Source: Candidatus Altarchaeales archaeon (GTDB lineage Archaea; Altiarchaeota; Altiarchaeia; IMC4; QMZM01). Taken from it: a stretch of DNA of 26,080 nucleotides. The stretch lies in assembly GCA_003663045.1 (NCBI GenBank), contig QMZG01000003.1, forward strand, positions 1 through 26,080, read 5' to 3'. The notes under the pieces are model-generated. The model saw only the letters and a list, made by a program, of their open reading frames with translations. It had not been told where the DNA came from and did no database searches. How positions within the stretch are numbered: the first letter of the stretch is position 1; every line of letters begins with the position of its first letter. A program made the translations under genes and the position numbers. Shown here in pieces: positions 17,259-25,443 of this stretch.

Positions 17259-18749
17259 ATGAAATCAATGTTAGAATTATTGATAGCATTTATCATCATC
17301 TATGGATGTTCTTTTATGGTCTTTTCTGAGATCCAAGAGATAACCAGAACGGATTTTCCAGACATAAAACTCGATTGTAGTGTAAAAAATGAGAGGGATA
17401 CCATCTGCACAGATAGGGTAATCATTGAGATAGATGGTAAAGTAATTTTATGTGAAGAAAATTTAACATTAACCCTATATCCTCAAGAATCTGAATCCGT
17501 GAGTTGTACCAGTAGTCAATTGTCATCTTTCACCAGGGGTATTCATAACGTAGATGTCAGTTACTGTGGCACTCACTATAGCTATACTATTGGAAGATTA
17601 AAAGCCAAGATCTTATCGCCTTCCGATGGAGAGATATTTCAACTTGGGGAGACAATTCTATTTAACTCCATTGCCGATGAAGGCATATATAAAGGAACTT
17701 ATAACTATCTCTGGAAATCCAACAAGGATGGCATTTTAGGTAGAAAAAGATTTATCTCCTTGAAAAATCTTTCCCTGGGAATTCATAACATAGTGTTAAA
17801 GGTAAGCAGAGATAGTAAGGAGGCTACCGATAGTATAAGTATCAGAATTATCCCCAAACCATTACAGGTGAAGATTAAATCCCCCTTGGCCGAAACTGCT
17901 TATAAAGAGAATCAACCAATTAATTTCTCGGCCCAAGTAACTGGCGGAATAGAACCCTACACCTATGAATGGCTATCCGATAATATTATAATAGGAAATG
18001 AGAAAATCTTCTCCGCAAGACTTCCATTGGGCCTACATAAGATCACGCTCATCGTTAAGGATAGAAATAATAATATGAAAAAGCATAGTGTATATATTTT
18101 CATCGAACATAGTAAAGAGCCACCGTTAAGTGTCTCCATAGCCTCGCCCAGAAGTGATGAACTCTATACAGAAGGCGATTCCATAAATCTTATCGCTTCT
18201 CTGTCTGGGGGCAGGGAACCCTACAACTATCAATGGACATTGGATGGTAAGAAGATAGAAAAAATCGAATCTATATCACCCGGAAAACACGAAATTGCGT
18301 TGGAGGTTATCGACGCCAACAGGGTAATGGAGAGGGCATCGATAGAAATTTTTGTCAGAGAAATTTGCAATAAAGACGGCATCTGTGACCCAAGGGAAAA
18401 TTATGAAAATTGTCCGGAAGATTGTCCATCTGGCTCTGGAGATGGATACTGCGATGGTCTCGGAGATCTTATCTGCGATCCAGATTGTTCTCGGAGCGAG
18501 GATGTAGATTGCTTCTGCAATAGAGATGGGACCTGCGAGGTAAAGATGGAAAACTATCTTAATTGTCCTCAGGATTGTCCCTCTGGTTCATTAGATAATT
18601 ATTGTGATGCATTGAAGGATGACATCTGTGATCCAGATTGCAAGGAAGGAGAAGACCCAGATTGTGGGATAAGATATCCGGATTACATGTTGTTGTTAAT
18701 AATGTTAATAATCATTGTAATAGTCTATTTAAGGTTCATTAGAAGATGA
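17259..18749 (+). CDS. Exported Ig-repeat and Cys-repeat protein with C-terminal anchor
   Basis: This is a 496-residue protein. The ATG at 17259, one base after the upstream stop, is chosen because it starts a signal-like segment (MKSMLELLIAFIIIYGCSFM) and GAGGT stands about 12 bases before it; longer starts overlap the giant gene. Residues about 25-112 are beta-rich with several Cys; three Ig/PKD-like repeats follow at about 114-200, 200-287 and 288-368 (for example GGIEPYTYEWLSDN and GGREPYNYQWTLDG). Residues about 370-470 hold two NCPxDC units and two YCD...ICDPDC units. A membrane helix about 474-492 and the tail RFIRR end the protein. It combines the Ig family of the transglutaminase-like proteins with the Cys repeats of the two minus-strand anchors, which ties both operons together. 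The stop overlaps the next gene as ATGA. A structural surface role is inferred. Confidence 0.88.
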   Translation: MKSMLELLIAFIIIYGCSFMVFSEIQEITRTDFPDIKLDCSVKNERDTICTDRVIIEIDGKVILCEENLTLTLYPQESESVSCTSSQLSSFTRGIHNVDVSYCGTHYSYTIGRLKAKILSPSDGEIFQLGETILFNSIADEGIYKGTYNYLWKSNKDGILGRKRFISLKNLSLGIHNIVLKVSRDSKEATDSISIRIIPKPLQVKIKSPLAETAYKENQPINFSAQVTGGIEPYTYEWLSDNIIIGNEKIFSARLPLGLHKITLIVKDRNNNMKKHSVYIFIEHSKEPPLSVSIASPRSDELYTEGDSINLIASLSGGREPYNYQWTLDGKKIEKIESISPGKHEIALEVIDANRVMERASIEIFVREICNKDGICDPRENYENCPEDCPSGSGDGYCDGLGDLICDPDCSRSEDVDCFCNRDGTCEVKMENYLNCPQDCPSGSLDNYCDALKDDICDPDCKEGEDPDCGIRYPDYMLLLIMLIIIVIVYLRFIRR

Positions 18750-19654
18750 AATCAAAACAGAAAATTATCGTCACGGGGTTGATACTCTTCCCTTTAAGTC
18801 AAACTGTGTTGGCATTTATAGGTGGTGCAGGATACGTTTCAGAGCTCTTAGATCTGATCTCCAGATCCATGTTTTCTGAGATCAACAAAAATTCCCTGGA
18901 TTCCCTGAAAGATTTGTACCATAACAGATTTATACAAATCCTGGAGATGAATCCCGATCCATTCCATCCGGAGTTATTGGGAATTACAAATTTTCTGATA
19001 TATGTCATGGGATCACTCTACATCTCTGCTATAATCGTCATTGGTCTCTATCTGATGTTCTTTTCCGGCTCTCCCGTGGGCAGGGCTAGAGCAAAATCTA
19101 TGCTGCCTCATGTGGTAATGGGGATGGTCTTGGTACTACTTGCCCCGCATCTAATGAATCCATTGCTCTATATTTCAGGAAGCTTGACTTCATCTGTGTT
19201 ATCTCTGTGGCATGGAGATCCAATGCAGGTACTGAATCCAGAAGGGGAAATGAATCCCATAGATTATTTTATGTCAAAATTCCAAGATTTTTCTTGGTTT
19301 TCGTTAGAAGCTTCTATAGCCTTTCTCTTTTTAGCCCTGTTAATACTTTCTTTACCTTTGATCATCATTTCCATCAGATATCTGGCAGTTACCCTCTTCA
19401 CCATGATCCTCCCCCTCACCATTTTCCTCTATCTCTTTTTACCAACGAGGGGGATAGGAAGATTACTCTTAGAACAGACCCTACTGTGGACCTCCGTTCA
19501 GGTAACCGAGTCGGTAGCATTAATCTCTGTAGTTGCAATAATCTCCCTGCTTCCATATAACGAACTAAAGATTATAATAGAAATTGCCGGGATATTGATG
19601 TTGGTAGTAGTTCCACTCATCACAGTAAGTTTTTTCAAAAATTTTTTGCCATAA
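18746..19654 (+). CDS. VirB6/TrbL-like polytopic membrane protein, paralogue 1
   Basis: This is a 302-residue protein from an ATGA overlap with the upstream stop. A signal peptide (MKSKQKIIVTGLILFPLSQT) and a helical segment of about 55 residues precede a membrane hairpin about 83-142 with loop FFSGSPVGRARAKS. Then come an extracytoplasmic loop (about 145-190), two helices, a loop TRGIGRLLLEQTLLWT, two more helices, and the end FFKNFLP. The first hairpin is like the VirB2-type hairpins of the neighbouring surface proteins; overall size and topology recall VirB6/TrbL or archaeal CedA channel proteins. That family assignment is by architecture only, and a profile search is needed. It is the first of five tandem paralogues. 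A membrane channel or pilus-base subunit is inferred. Confidence 0.85.
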   Translation: MKSKQKIIVTGLILFPLSQTVLAFIGGAGYVSELLDLISRSMFSEINKNSLDSLKDLYHNRFIQILEMNPDPFHPELLGITNFLIYVMGSLYISAIIVIGLYLMFFSGSPVGRARAKSMLPHVVMGMVLVLLAPHLMNPLLYISGSLTSSVLSLWHGDPMQVLNPEGEMNPIDYFMSKFQDFSWFSLEASIAFLFLALLILSLPLIIISIRYLAVTLFTMILPLTIFLYLFLPTRGIGRLLLEQTLLWTSVQVTESVALISVVAIISLLPYNELKIIIEIAGILMLVVVPLITVSFFKNFLP

Positions 19655-19682
19655 CAACTTCAGAAAGGTTGATCATCACAAC

Positions 19683-19769
19683 GTGATTGGGGGGTTCTCA
19701 AAATTCCGAAAGAATTTTGGAAACCAAAACTCTAAAAGAGTTTTGAGTTTCTTTGAACCCCCAGACCAC
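19683..19769. other. Three-way-junction inverted-repeat element (RNA structure or palindromic repeat)
   Basis: In the 137-base gap between two membrane paralogues, GGGGGTTC (19690-19697) pairs with GAACCCCC (19755-19762). Inside it, CAAAATTC (19699-19706) pairs with GAATTTTG (19712-19719) around a CGAAA loop, and GAAACCAAAACTC (19720-19732) pairs with 19738-19751 with one bulged A (19746). Only T19698 and T19752-19754 are left unpaired at the junction. The outer stem extends, with two mismatches and one T-G pair, from 19683 to 19769. Nearly every base is paired, which is unlikely by chance. It may be a structured RNA, an mRNA processing or attenuation site, or a palindromic repeat of mobile origin. 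The strand is undetermined because the DNA is self-complementary. Confidence 0.75.
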
Positions 19770-19791
19770 ATTACACTCAAGATATGAAAGA

Positions 19792-20685
19792 ATGAAAAAC
19801 AAAGCAATAAAATTAGTATCATTCGTAGCAATAGCACTTATCCTCTCCACGTCATCATCTGCAATGGGGGAAAGGGCTATGAATCAGGAGAGGATAGAAT
19901 TGGGGTGGAGAACAATCTTCATAGACATAATGCACTGGGTGGTGTCAAATATAATGGGGATATATGATGATCTTGAAGATTTTATCCTCTGGAATCCACC
20001 CTTGGGGCATGAAAATATTTCAAGGATTCTGAACTCTGTAATCGGGATTCTTCAACCATTGTATGTTACAGCAATTTTAATCACCGGAATCTACCTGATA
20101 TTCCTCTCTGGATCCATAAAGGGTAGGATCTACGCCAGAAATCTATTGCCTAGATTGATTATAAGCATGTTTGTGGTTTCTCTTTCATTTGTGATACTGC
20201 AATTACTCTTTAATATCTCTTACTCCATTACAGAAGAAATATTGAAGAGGAGTCCGGTAGGAATAACTCAGATATTTTCAGATGTTACTAAGCAGTCTAT
20301 GTTACTCTTTGATAGTGCAACCCTGGTGAGTTTAGAAGCCGGACATATATTCTTTCTACTTATATTCACCATAACCCTGGGGCCATTTATCATCTTGGCT
20401 TTGAGGTATCTTATCTTGGTTTTATTCACGCTAATATTTCCAATATCCATCTTTCTGTATACATTTAATTTTTCCAGACCCGCAGGGAGGATTATGCTGG
20501 AACAAACGCTTATCTGGACATTTATGCAGGTAGTTTTTGCAACATTGATAGTTATCACCAATCTCGGGATCTCGGTTATGGGACTCCACGGGGATCTGAG
20601 GATTATAGCCGGGATAATAGTATTTTTATTGATCGTAATATCCCCCTTAATCATCCTATTTTTGATAAGAAGATTTTTACCTTAA
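19792..20685 (+). CDS. VirB6/TrbL-like polytopic membrane protein, paralogue 2
   Basis: This is a 297-residue protein. The ATG at 19792 is used because it starts the signal peptide MKNKAIKLVSFVAIALILST; a TTG 39 bases upstream would fall inside the three-way-junction element. After a helical stretch with NPPLGHENI comes QPLYVTAILITGIYLIFLSG, the first helix of the hairpin, with loop SIKGRIYARN. This copy lacks the usual GSP (it has GSI) and the AK pair of its paralogues. Later helices include the conserved ILALRYLILVLFTLIFPISI and LEQTLIWTFMQV blocks, and the protein ends IRRFLP. It is separated from paralogue 1 by the structured element, so its expression may be set differently from the genes before it. 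A subunit of a hetero-oligomeric membrane channel is inferred. Confidence 0.85.
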   Translation: MKNKAIKLVSFVAIALILSTSSSAMGERAMNQERIELGWRTIFIDIMHWVVSNIMGIYDDLEDFILWNPPLGHENISRILNSVIGILQPLYVTAILITGIYLIFLSGSIKGRIYARNLLPRLIISMFVVSLSFVILQLLFNISYSITEEILKRSPVGITQIFSDVTKQSMLLFDSATLVSLEAGHIFFLLIFTITLGPFIILALRYLILVLFTLIFPISIFLYTFNFSRPAGRIMLEQTLIWTFMQVVFATLIVITNLGISVMGLHGDLRIIAGIIVFLLIVISPLIILFLIRRFLP

Positions 20686-20697
20686 AATGAAGATAAA

Positions 20698-21636
20698 ATG
20701 AGGAAGAATTTAATCATCATAGGAAGTATAGCAATATTGATGCTATTACTCACAACAACTGTTTGCGGATTCTTTGGAGCATGGGTGGAGGAGGCTATAG
20801 AAGCGACCAGGAGGTATGTCATTGCCAAGAATTACGAAAATTTGATCAAGGAAAGGATAGATATATTCAAAAACATAAAGGAGATAATCTTAAAGAATCC
20901 CCCACTTCATATATCAGAGATTAGGGGAGTGATGAATCTTTTTATTGAGATTCTACAACCATTGTGTGTTACGGGAATAATAATTACCGGGATATACCTG
21001 ATATTCCTCTCTGGCTCTCCAACCGGAAGGGCGAAGGCTAAAAATGCTTTTATGATGATGATCTTTGCCATGGCTCTCATCTCCGTTTCCCCATACATTC
21101 TCATGCTCTTCTTTTCATTTTCCCATTCAATCACTCAAAATATACTGACGCATGCACCAGAAAATTCTGAGAAATACTTTACCAGGACGAGTGAATATCT
21201 GCTTAACATGGCTAAGGATATCATAGGTAGTGACTCCAATCCTATGGAAACACCCATGGGGGTAGAAAGACCCGCCATGCCCTTCCTGCTACTTTCTTAC
21301 TTGTTATTGGAAGTAACGATCCTTATCCTAAAATTGAGATATTTCATAGTAATGGTCTTAGCATCTATCTTTCCCCTGAGTATTTTGCTTTATTCCTTTT
21401 TATCTTCCAGGGGCATAGGGAGATTACTCTTAGAACAGACCATCCTCTGGACGCTGGCGCAGGTTGCGATGGCTTTGGTATTCATTACGGTAGCTATCGG
21501 TATAAGCATTACAGATGTTATAAGAACAATGGACATCTCAGATACCATAATTCTTGCCATGGAAATTGCCGGGATAATTATATTAATGTTCACTCCATTC
21601 GTTGTAGCAAGATCATTTAGGGGATTTTTACCTTAG
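20698..21636 (+). CDS. VirB6/TrbL-like polytopic membrane protein, paralogue 3
   Basis: This is a 312-residue protein starting 12 bases after paralogue 2. The signal peptide is MRKNLIIIGSIAILMLLLTT, followed by a charged helical region (about 27-70) and the NPPLHISEI motif. The membrane hairpin lies at about 80-140 with loop FLSGSPTGRAKAKN, the most typical version in the set. An extracytoplasmic loop (about 142-195) is followed by helices containing LKLRYFIVMVLASIFPLSI, the basic loop SSRGIGRLLLEQTILWT, two more helices, and the end FRGFLP. The C-terminal FLP is shared with paralogues 1 and 2. The pattern of conserved basic loops suggests that the hairpin loop and the GIGR loop face the cytoplasm. 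No enzymatic motif is present; the role is inferred from the paralogues. Confidence 0.85.
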   Translation: MRKNLIIIGSIAILMLLLTTTVCGFFGAWVEEAIEATRRYVIAKNYENLIKERIDIFKNIKEIILKNPPLHISEIRGVMNLFIEILQPLCVTGIIITGIYLIFLSGSPTGRAKAKNAFMMMIFAMALISVSPYILMLFFSFSHSITQNILTHAPENSEKYFTRTSEYLLNMAKDIIGSDSNPMETPMGVERPAMPFLLLSYLLLEVTILILKLRYFIVMVLASIFPLSILLYSFLSSRGIGRLLLEQTILWTLAQVAMALVFITVAIGISITDVIRTMDISDTIILAMEIAGIIILMFTPFVVARSFRGFLP

Positions 21637-21645
21637 AGAATTAAA

Positions 21646-22749
21646 ATGGAAAAAAAGAAGATGAGAAAAAAATTAACTATGGCATTAATCTCAATCTTAG
21701 CGTTAAATCTTTTTCTATTTCTGGTATCCGCTCATGAACCTGAGGGGTGGGATATTCCAGATGAGTATTTACAAGAGATAAAGGAGATCACAGAACAGAT
21801 GAAAAATGAGCATCCAAAGATGTGGATGGAACTTTCCAGGAGGGTCTACTTCTGTCATCAGATCTCAACAAAGATAGATATTATCATGGAGGATTTTTGT
21901 AATAACCTAATTGCATTTATCCTTTTAGATCCCCCTTTACAGAATGCCACGGTGATCGGTCTTTTGAATTATTTCATCCTTCTTCTTCAACCATTGTATG
22001 GAATTGCTATCCTACTTACTGGGATGTATATGTTATTTGTGGTAGGATCTCCGAGAGGCAGAGCCAGAGCAAAATCTACCCTGATAAAATTGATCATAGG
22101 TATAGGCCTAATAACATTAACCTTACCCATAATACAAGCTATCCTTCAGATAATACATTCTATCAGTTCCCTCTTATTCTCTTTTGTTCCAGATCTGGAC
22201 ACCAATATCTTTAGAATTGGCATCACATTCTTTACCAATTACTTCCTTACCATAACCTTCTTTGAACCCATGGTTGGCGTTCCATTTTTATTTATTTCGA
22301 TAATGCTACCCATAGCAGTTTTAGTTGTATTGGCAGTTAGATACCTTATGATCATCCTTTTTACAGTATTCTTCCCATTTACCGTTCTTCTCTATTCTTT
22401 TTACCCCACTAAAAAAATAGGTGGGGTGATAATAAAGCAGACATTCCTCTGGGCCCTGGTGCCAATAGTGGAATCTTTAGTTTTAATCTCAACCTGGATT
22501 ACCTATTCTACCATATCCATATCACCAGTTCCAGAAATGGGGGCATTCATCATAGTAGTTTCTTTACTATTATTAATATTTGCACCCCTCGTAACAATAG
22601 CTTTGATGAATTGGATAGGGCCGGGAATTGCTACCCTTCTCTTTATTCAACCCGTACGTAGGGTAATCACATATTTTGGGAGAACGGGGGTAAAAGGAAC
22701 AAATAGAGAAGAAGGCTATGTTGAACTAAAAAGTGAGGTTGAAAAATAG
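21646..22749 (+). CDS. VirB6/TrbL-like polytopic membrane protein, paralogue 4
   Basis: This is a 367-residue protein, 9 bases after paralogue 3. Either M1 (MEKKKMRKKLTMALISILAL) or M6 could start it; both leave the signal peptide intact. The extracytoplasmic N-terminal part is acidic (HEPEGWDIPDEYLQEIKEI). A DPPLQNATV motif precedes the hairpin with loop FVVGSPRGRARAKS. The later core has VLAVRYLMIILFTVFFPFTV and KKIGGVIIKQTFLWA, a weaker version of the GIGRLLLEQ block. It does not stop at FLP: after MNWIGPGIATLLFIQPVRRV it has a tail of about 30 mostly polar and charged residues ending ELKSEVEK, probably cytoplasmic. It shares the NW...FIQP segment with paralogue 5, so these two form a subgroup. 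Confidence 0.85.
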   Translation: MEKKKMRKKLTMALISILALNLFLFLVSAHEPEGWDIPDEYLQEIKEITEQMKNEHPKMWMELSRRVYFCHQISTKIDIIMEDFCNNLIAFILLDPPLQNATVIGLLNYFILLLQPLYGIAILLTGMYMLFVVGSPRGRARAKSTLIKLIIGIGLITLTLPIIQAILQIIHSISSLLFSFVPDLDTNIFRIGITFFTNYFLTITFFEPMVGVPFLFISIMLPIAVLVVLAVRYLMIILFTVFFPFTVLLYSFYPTKKIGGVIIKQTFLWALVPIVESLVLISTWITYSTISISPVPEMGAFIIVVSLLLLIFAPLVTIALMNWIGPGIATLLFIQPVRRVITYFGRTGVKGTNREEGYVELKSEVEK

Positions 22750-22753
22750 GATA

Positions 22754-24484
22754 ATGAAAAGGATATTGATATTTGTATTAGTATCACTATTGCTGATTTC
22801 CTTAGTGACGGCAGCAGTAGAAGAAAGTAGACTGGATGAATTTCTTAAATCCATAGCAGATACCATAGAGAAATCCTTGACAGAGACCATAAGAAGGGTA
22901 ATAATTGCCTCGATGGTCACATCCAAGGTTAATGAATTGAGGGATGCTACTTATACAAATATTGATGAATCCTTACTGAATGATCCACCACTAACAGACC
23001 CCAAAATAGAAGGATTTATAAATTTCTTTATCTTCCTCCTACAGCCGGTTTTTGTCTTTGGTATCATTTCTGTTGGCTTCTATCTGATATTCTTCTCTGG
23101 TTCTCCACGAGGCAGATCCAAGGCAAAGTCAATGCTTTTAAAATTGATAATTGGCATGGCTATTATTTCTTTATCGGTAGAGATAATCCAACTCATGCTT
23201 AATACTTCCAATACCATAACCTCAGAGATATTGAAACAATATACTGGAGATTTTACCAGTATGCATAAAGCCACCATAGACTATTTCCAGTCTCAAATGA
23301 CGAGGTTCATGCTCATCGATGTAGCAATAAGCATACCATTTTTAATATTAACAGTTTTATTTTCTATAGCTGTATTTGCAGTCTTGTTATTAAGATACCT
23401 CTTGATAATTCTATTGGCAGTAATATTTCCCGTGGCGGTATTCTTCTCATTTTTCTATCTAACTGAAAGCATAGGCAGGATACTTTTAAAACAGTTACTG
23501 TTCTGGATATTCCTCCCGGTGGGATATGCAATTGCTCTTATTGTCATTGCAGTAGGTGGGAATGCTATTCTTGCTCTTATCCCAGAAATTTCTAACATTA
23601 TAAACATATCTGGAACCCTGCTCCTAATAATATCCCCTTTAATCGTCTTCGGATTAATAAACTGGTTTACTGCGTTCTTAGTATTGCCCACGATTTTCAT
23701 ACAACCATTAAAGGAGAAAAGGATTGAGGAGGAAGAACCAGGGGCAGTTGTTGGCTTGAGAGGCTATGAGGCTATACCTGAGAAAGAGCTACCAAAAGAG
23801 GAGATTAAACCCAGATTAAGAGAAATGGCAGATATGAGGGGAGAAATACCAGTAGAAAAAATACAAAAAAATAAAAGGCTCTATAGATCACTCATTCGTG
23901 GTGCAAGGAGGAGAGGGATATCGGTAGAAGAATTTGTTATGAAAGAATACGGATTCAGGGTTACTAGAGAGGGGGTGAAAGCAAGGACTCCTTATATTAA
24001 ACCAGTACCAGAAAAGAGACCATTAATGAGAGAAAGAATAACTAGTATCCCACCCAGGGTACCATCTAAGGTAATTCCACAAAAGAAAAAGAAGATACTT
24101 ACAGTAACCTTGCCTCCCAGGCCAGTATCCGACCTCATTGTAAATGTCCCACCAGGTGAGACAGAAACGGTAGACATTGCTATAAGAAATGAGGGATATA
24201 CCCCTCTCTCCAAGGTCATAATATATGACGAAGACCTACTCTCGGCGGGGATATATGTAAACTATAGTGAGAATCTCTTCAGATTAGAAAAGGGGGAGGA
24301 GAAGGTAGTCAAAATAAGCATCAATCCCAAGGAAGATATAAAAAGGAAATCCTATAGGGGAAGCATTATAGTTAGAACCGCGGAGGGTATTAAGAGCATA
24401 GTTGATGTTTATATAGATACCAGAGAAAAGAAGGAAGAAAAATTTAGGAAGGAAGTAGTTAAGAAGTTCATGCAAAAAACATGA
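22754..24484 (+). CDS. VirB6/TrbL-like protein with long charged tail and Ig-like domain, paralogue 5
   Basis: This is a 576-residue protein from the ATG at 22754 (MKRILIFVLVSLLLISLVTA), four bases after the previous stop; a GTG at 22733 would overlap that gene. Residues 1-310 match the paralogues: DPPLTDPKI motif, hairpin loop FFSGSPRGRSKAKS, LLLRYLLIILLAVIFPVAV, SIGRILLKQLLFW, and NWF...FIQP. Then come about 140 charged, proline-rich residues (EKRIEEEEPG, LIRGARRRGISVEEFV, VPEKRPLMRE) and an Ig-like domain about 450-560 (VNVPPGETETVDIAIRNEGY, FRLEKGEEKVVKISINP) of the NEW3/CARDB type. If the last membrane helix ends inside, as the basic residues suggest, this Ig-like domain is cytoplasmic, which is unusual; a reentrant or odd number of helices would place it outside. 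The stop overlaps the kinase start as ATGA. Confidence 0.85.
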   Translation: MKRILIFVLVSLLLISLVTAAVEESRLDEFLKSIADTIEKSLTETIRRVIIASMVTSKVNELRDATYTNIDESLLNDPPLTDPKIEGFINFFIFLLQPVFVFGIISVGFYLIFFSGSPRGRSKAKSMLLKLIIGMAIISLSVEIIQLMLNTSNTITSEILKQYTGDFTSMHKATIDYFQSQMTRFMLIDVAISIPFLILTVLFSIAVFAVLLLRYLLIILLAVIFPVAVFFSFFYLTESIGRILLKQLLFWIFLPVGYAIALIVIAVGGNAILALIPEISNIINISGTLLLIISPLIVFGLINWFTAFLVLPTIFIQPLKEKRIEEEEPGAVVGLRGYEAIPEKELPKEEIKPRLREMADMRGEIPVEKIQKNKRLYRSLIRGARRRGISVEEFVMKEYGFRVTREGVKARTPYIKPVPEKRPLMRERITSIPPRVPSKVIPQKKKKILTVTLPPRPVSDLIVNVPPGETETVDIAIRNEGYTPLSKVIIYDEDLLSAGIYVNYSENLFRLEKGEEKVVKISINPKEDIKRKSYRGSIIVRTAEGIKSIVDVYIDTREKKEEKFRKEVVKKFMQKT

Positions 24485-25443
24485 CTGAGATCGAGAATGT
24501 TTTAATCTCAGGATTCTTAATAGAATATATGGAAAATGGAAAAAATGGCATAGATGTTCTTGTCTTTGGGGATATAGCAATTGATCATTTCTATGAGGTT
24601 GACAAGATCCCCAGACTGAATAATGCCTCAGAGGTGATAAAATTCAGGCAATTCTATGGTGGAATGGGTGCTAACACGGCGGTAGTTTCAAGGGCTCTTG
24701 GGCTAAAGACGGGCCTAGTAAGTGTTATTGGAACGGACGCCGAGGATTATAGAAAATATATGCAGAATTTTGGGATTATATTATTTTTGAAGGGGATCTT
24801 TGGTGATACTACCAGATCCTTGTTCTTCAAGCGGGATGGTGAGCAGATCAGTTTTTTTTATAAGGGAGTGACCGAGAGATTGAATGACTTAGATGCGGAA
24901 AAGGATTTAGGGATAAATAGGGATTTGATCAAGGGGGTTGGATGTGTTTTTATGGCCCGTACCTATTTAAAGTTACAGAGAAAGGTAGCCAGCATGTGCA
25001 GAAATAAATTCTTGGTCTATAACCCGGGGTATGGTGTATTCAAATTCAAGGACATACCAGAAAATTTTTATAGGATATTGAAGAATACCAATGTTCTGGT
25101 TTTGAATCATCACGAATTGCAATATTTGAAGAAGCTGGGCTTTAATCTCAGGAAAACGCTTGGACCCAAGGTTTTTCTCATAACAAGAGGTAATAATGGA
25201 TGTAATATATATTCCAAAGAGGCAGAAGTAAATGTTTCATCCTTCAAGACCAATGTGGTTGATAGCTCAGGTGCGGGGGATGCCTTTAATGCCGGATTTA
25301 TAGCGGGACGATTGAAAAACTTTGATATCTATGATTCCGTAAAGATTGCAAACGCTACCGCGTCATTTATAGTTGAGAAATGGGGATGTCAGACAAATCT
25401 CCCCACATGGGAAATGGTTATGGAGAGGTATGAGAAGATGTAA
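24481..25443 (+). CDS. PfkB/ribokinase-family sugar or nucleoside kinase
   Basis: This is a 320-residue protein of about the usual family size. The N-terminal strand DVLVFGDIAIDHFYEV is followed by the substrate-loop motif GGMGANTAVVSRALG. The C-terminal signature DSSGAGDAFNAGF (about residues 260-272) carries the GAGD anion hole and the catalytic base Asp. It should transfer phosphate from ATP to a sugar or nucleoside hydroxyl in the cytoplasm; the substrate cannot be read from the sequence. The ATGA overlap with paralogue 5 supports the start at 24481, but the family normally begins close to DVLVFGD, so M17 (24529, MENGKNGID) is a fair alternative. It is an ordinary metabolic enzyme at the end of a membrane-protein operon and may be there by chance. 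Its stop directly abuts the stop of the convergent AAA+ gene. Confidence 0.9.
   Translation: MTEIENVLISGFLIEYMENGKNGIDVLVFGDIAIDHFYEVDKIPRLNNASEVIKFRQFYGGMGANTAVVSRALGLKTGLVSVIGTDAEDYRKYMQNFGIILFLKGIFGDTTRSLFFKRDGEQISFFYKGVTERLNDLDAEKDLGINRDLIKGVGCVFMARTYLKLQRKVASMCRNKFLVYNPGYGVFKFKDIPENFYRILKNTNVLVLNHHELQYLKKLGFNLRKTLGPKVFLITRGNNGCNIYSKEAEVNVSSFKTNVVDSSGAGDAFNAGFIAGRLKNFDIYDSVKIANATASFIVEKWGCQTNLPTWEMVMERYEKM

Noticed and set aside
19683..19769. The palindromic element as a simple intrinsic terminator
   Set aside because: Archaeal terminators are mainly T-runs, no T-run follows the stem, and downstream genes continue the same paralogous operon; a complex two-hairpin junction is not needed for that.
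19683..19769. The palindromic element as a tRNA or a CRISPR repeat
   Set aside because: There is no anticodon arm, T-loop motif or CCA-like acceptor, only two inner arms, and no repeat-spacer periodicity.
18746..24484. The five membrane proteins as ABC or sugar transporters linked to the PfkB kinase
   Set aside because: They have signal peptides and VirB2-like basic hairpins, and no ATP-binding or substrate-binding transporter subunit is nearby; the kinase link is position only.
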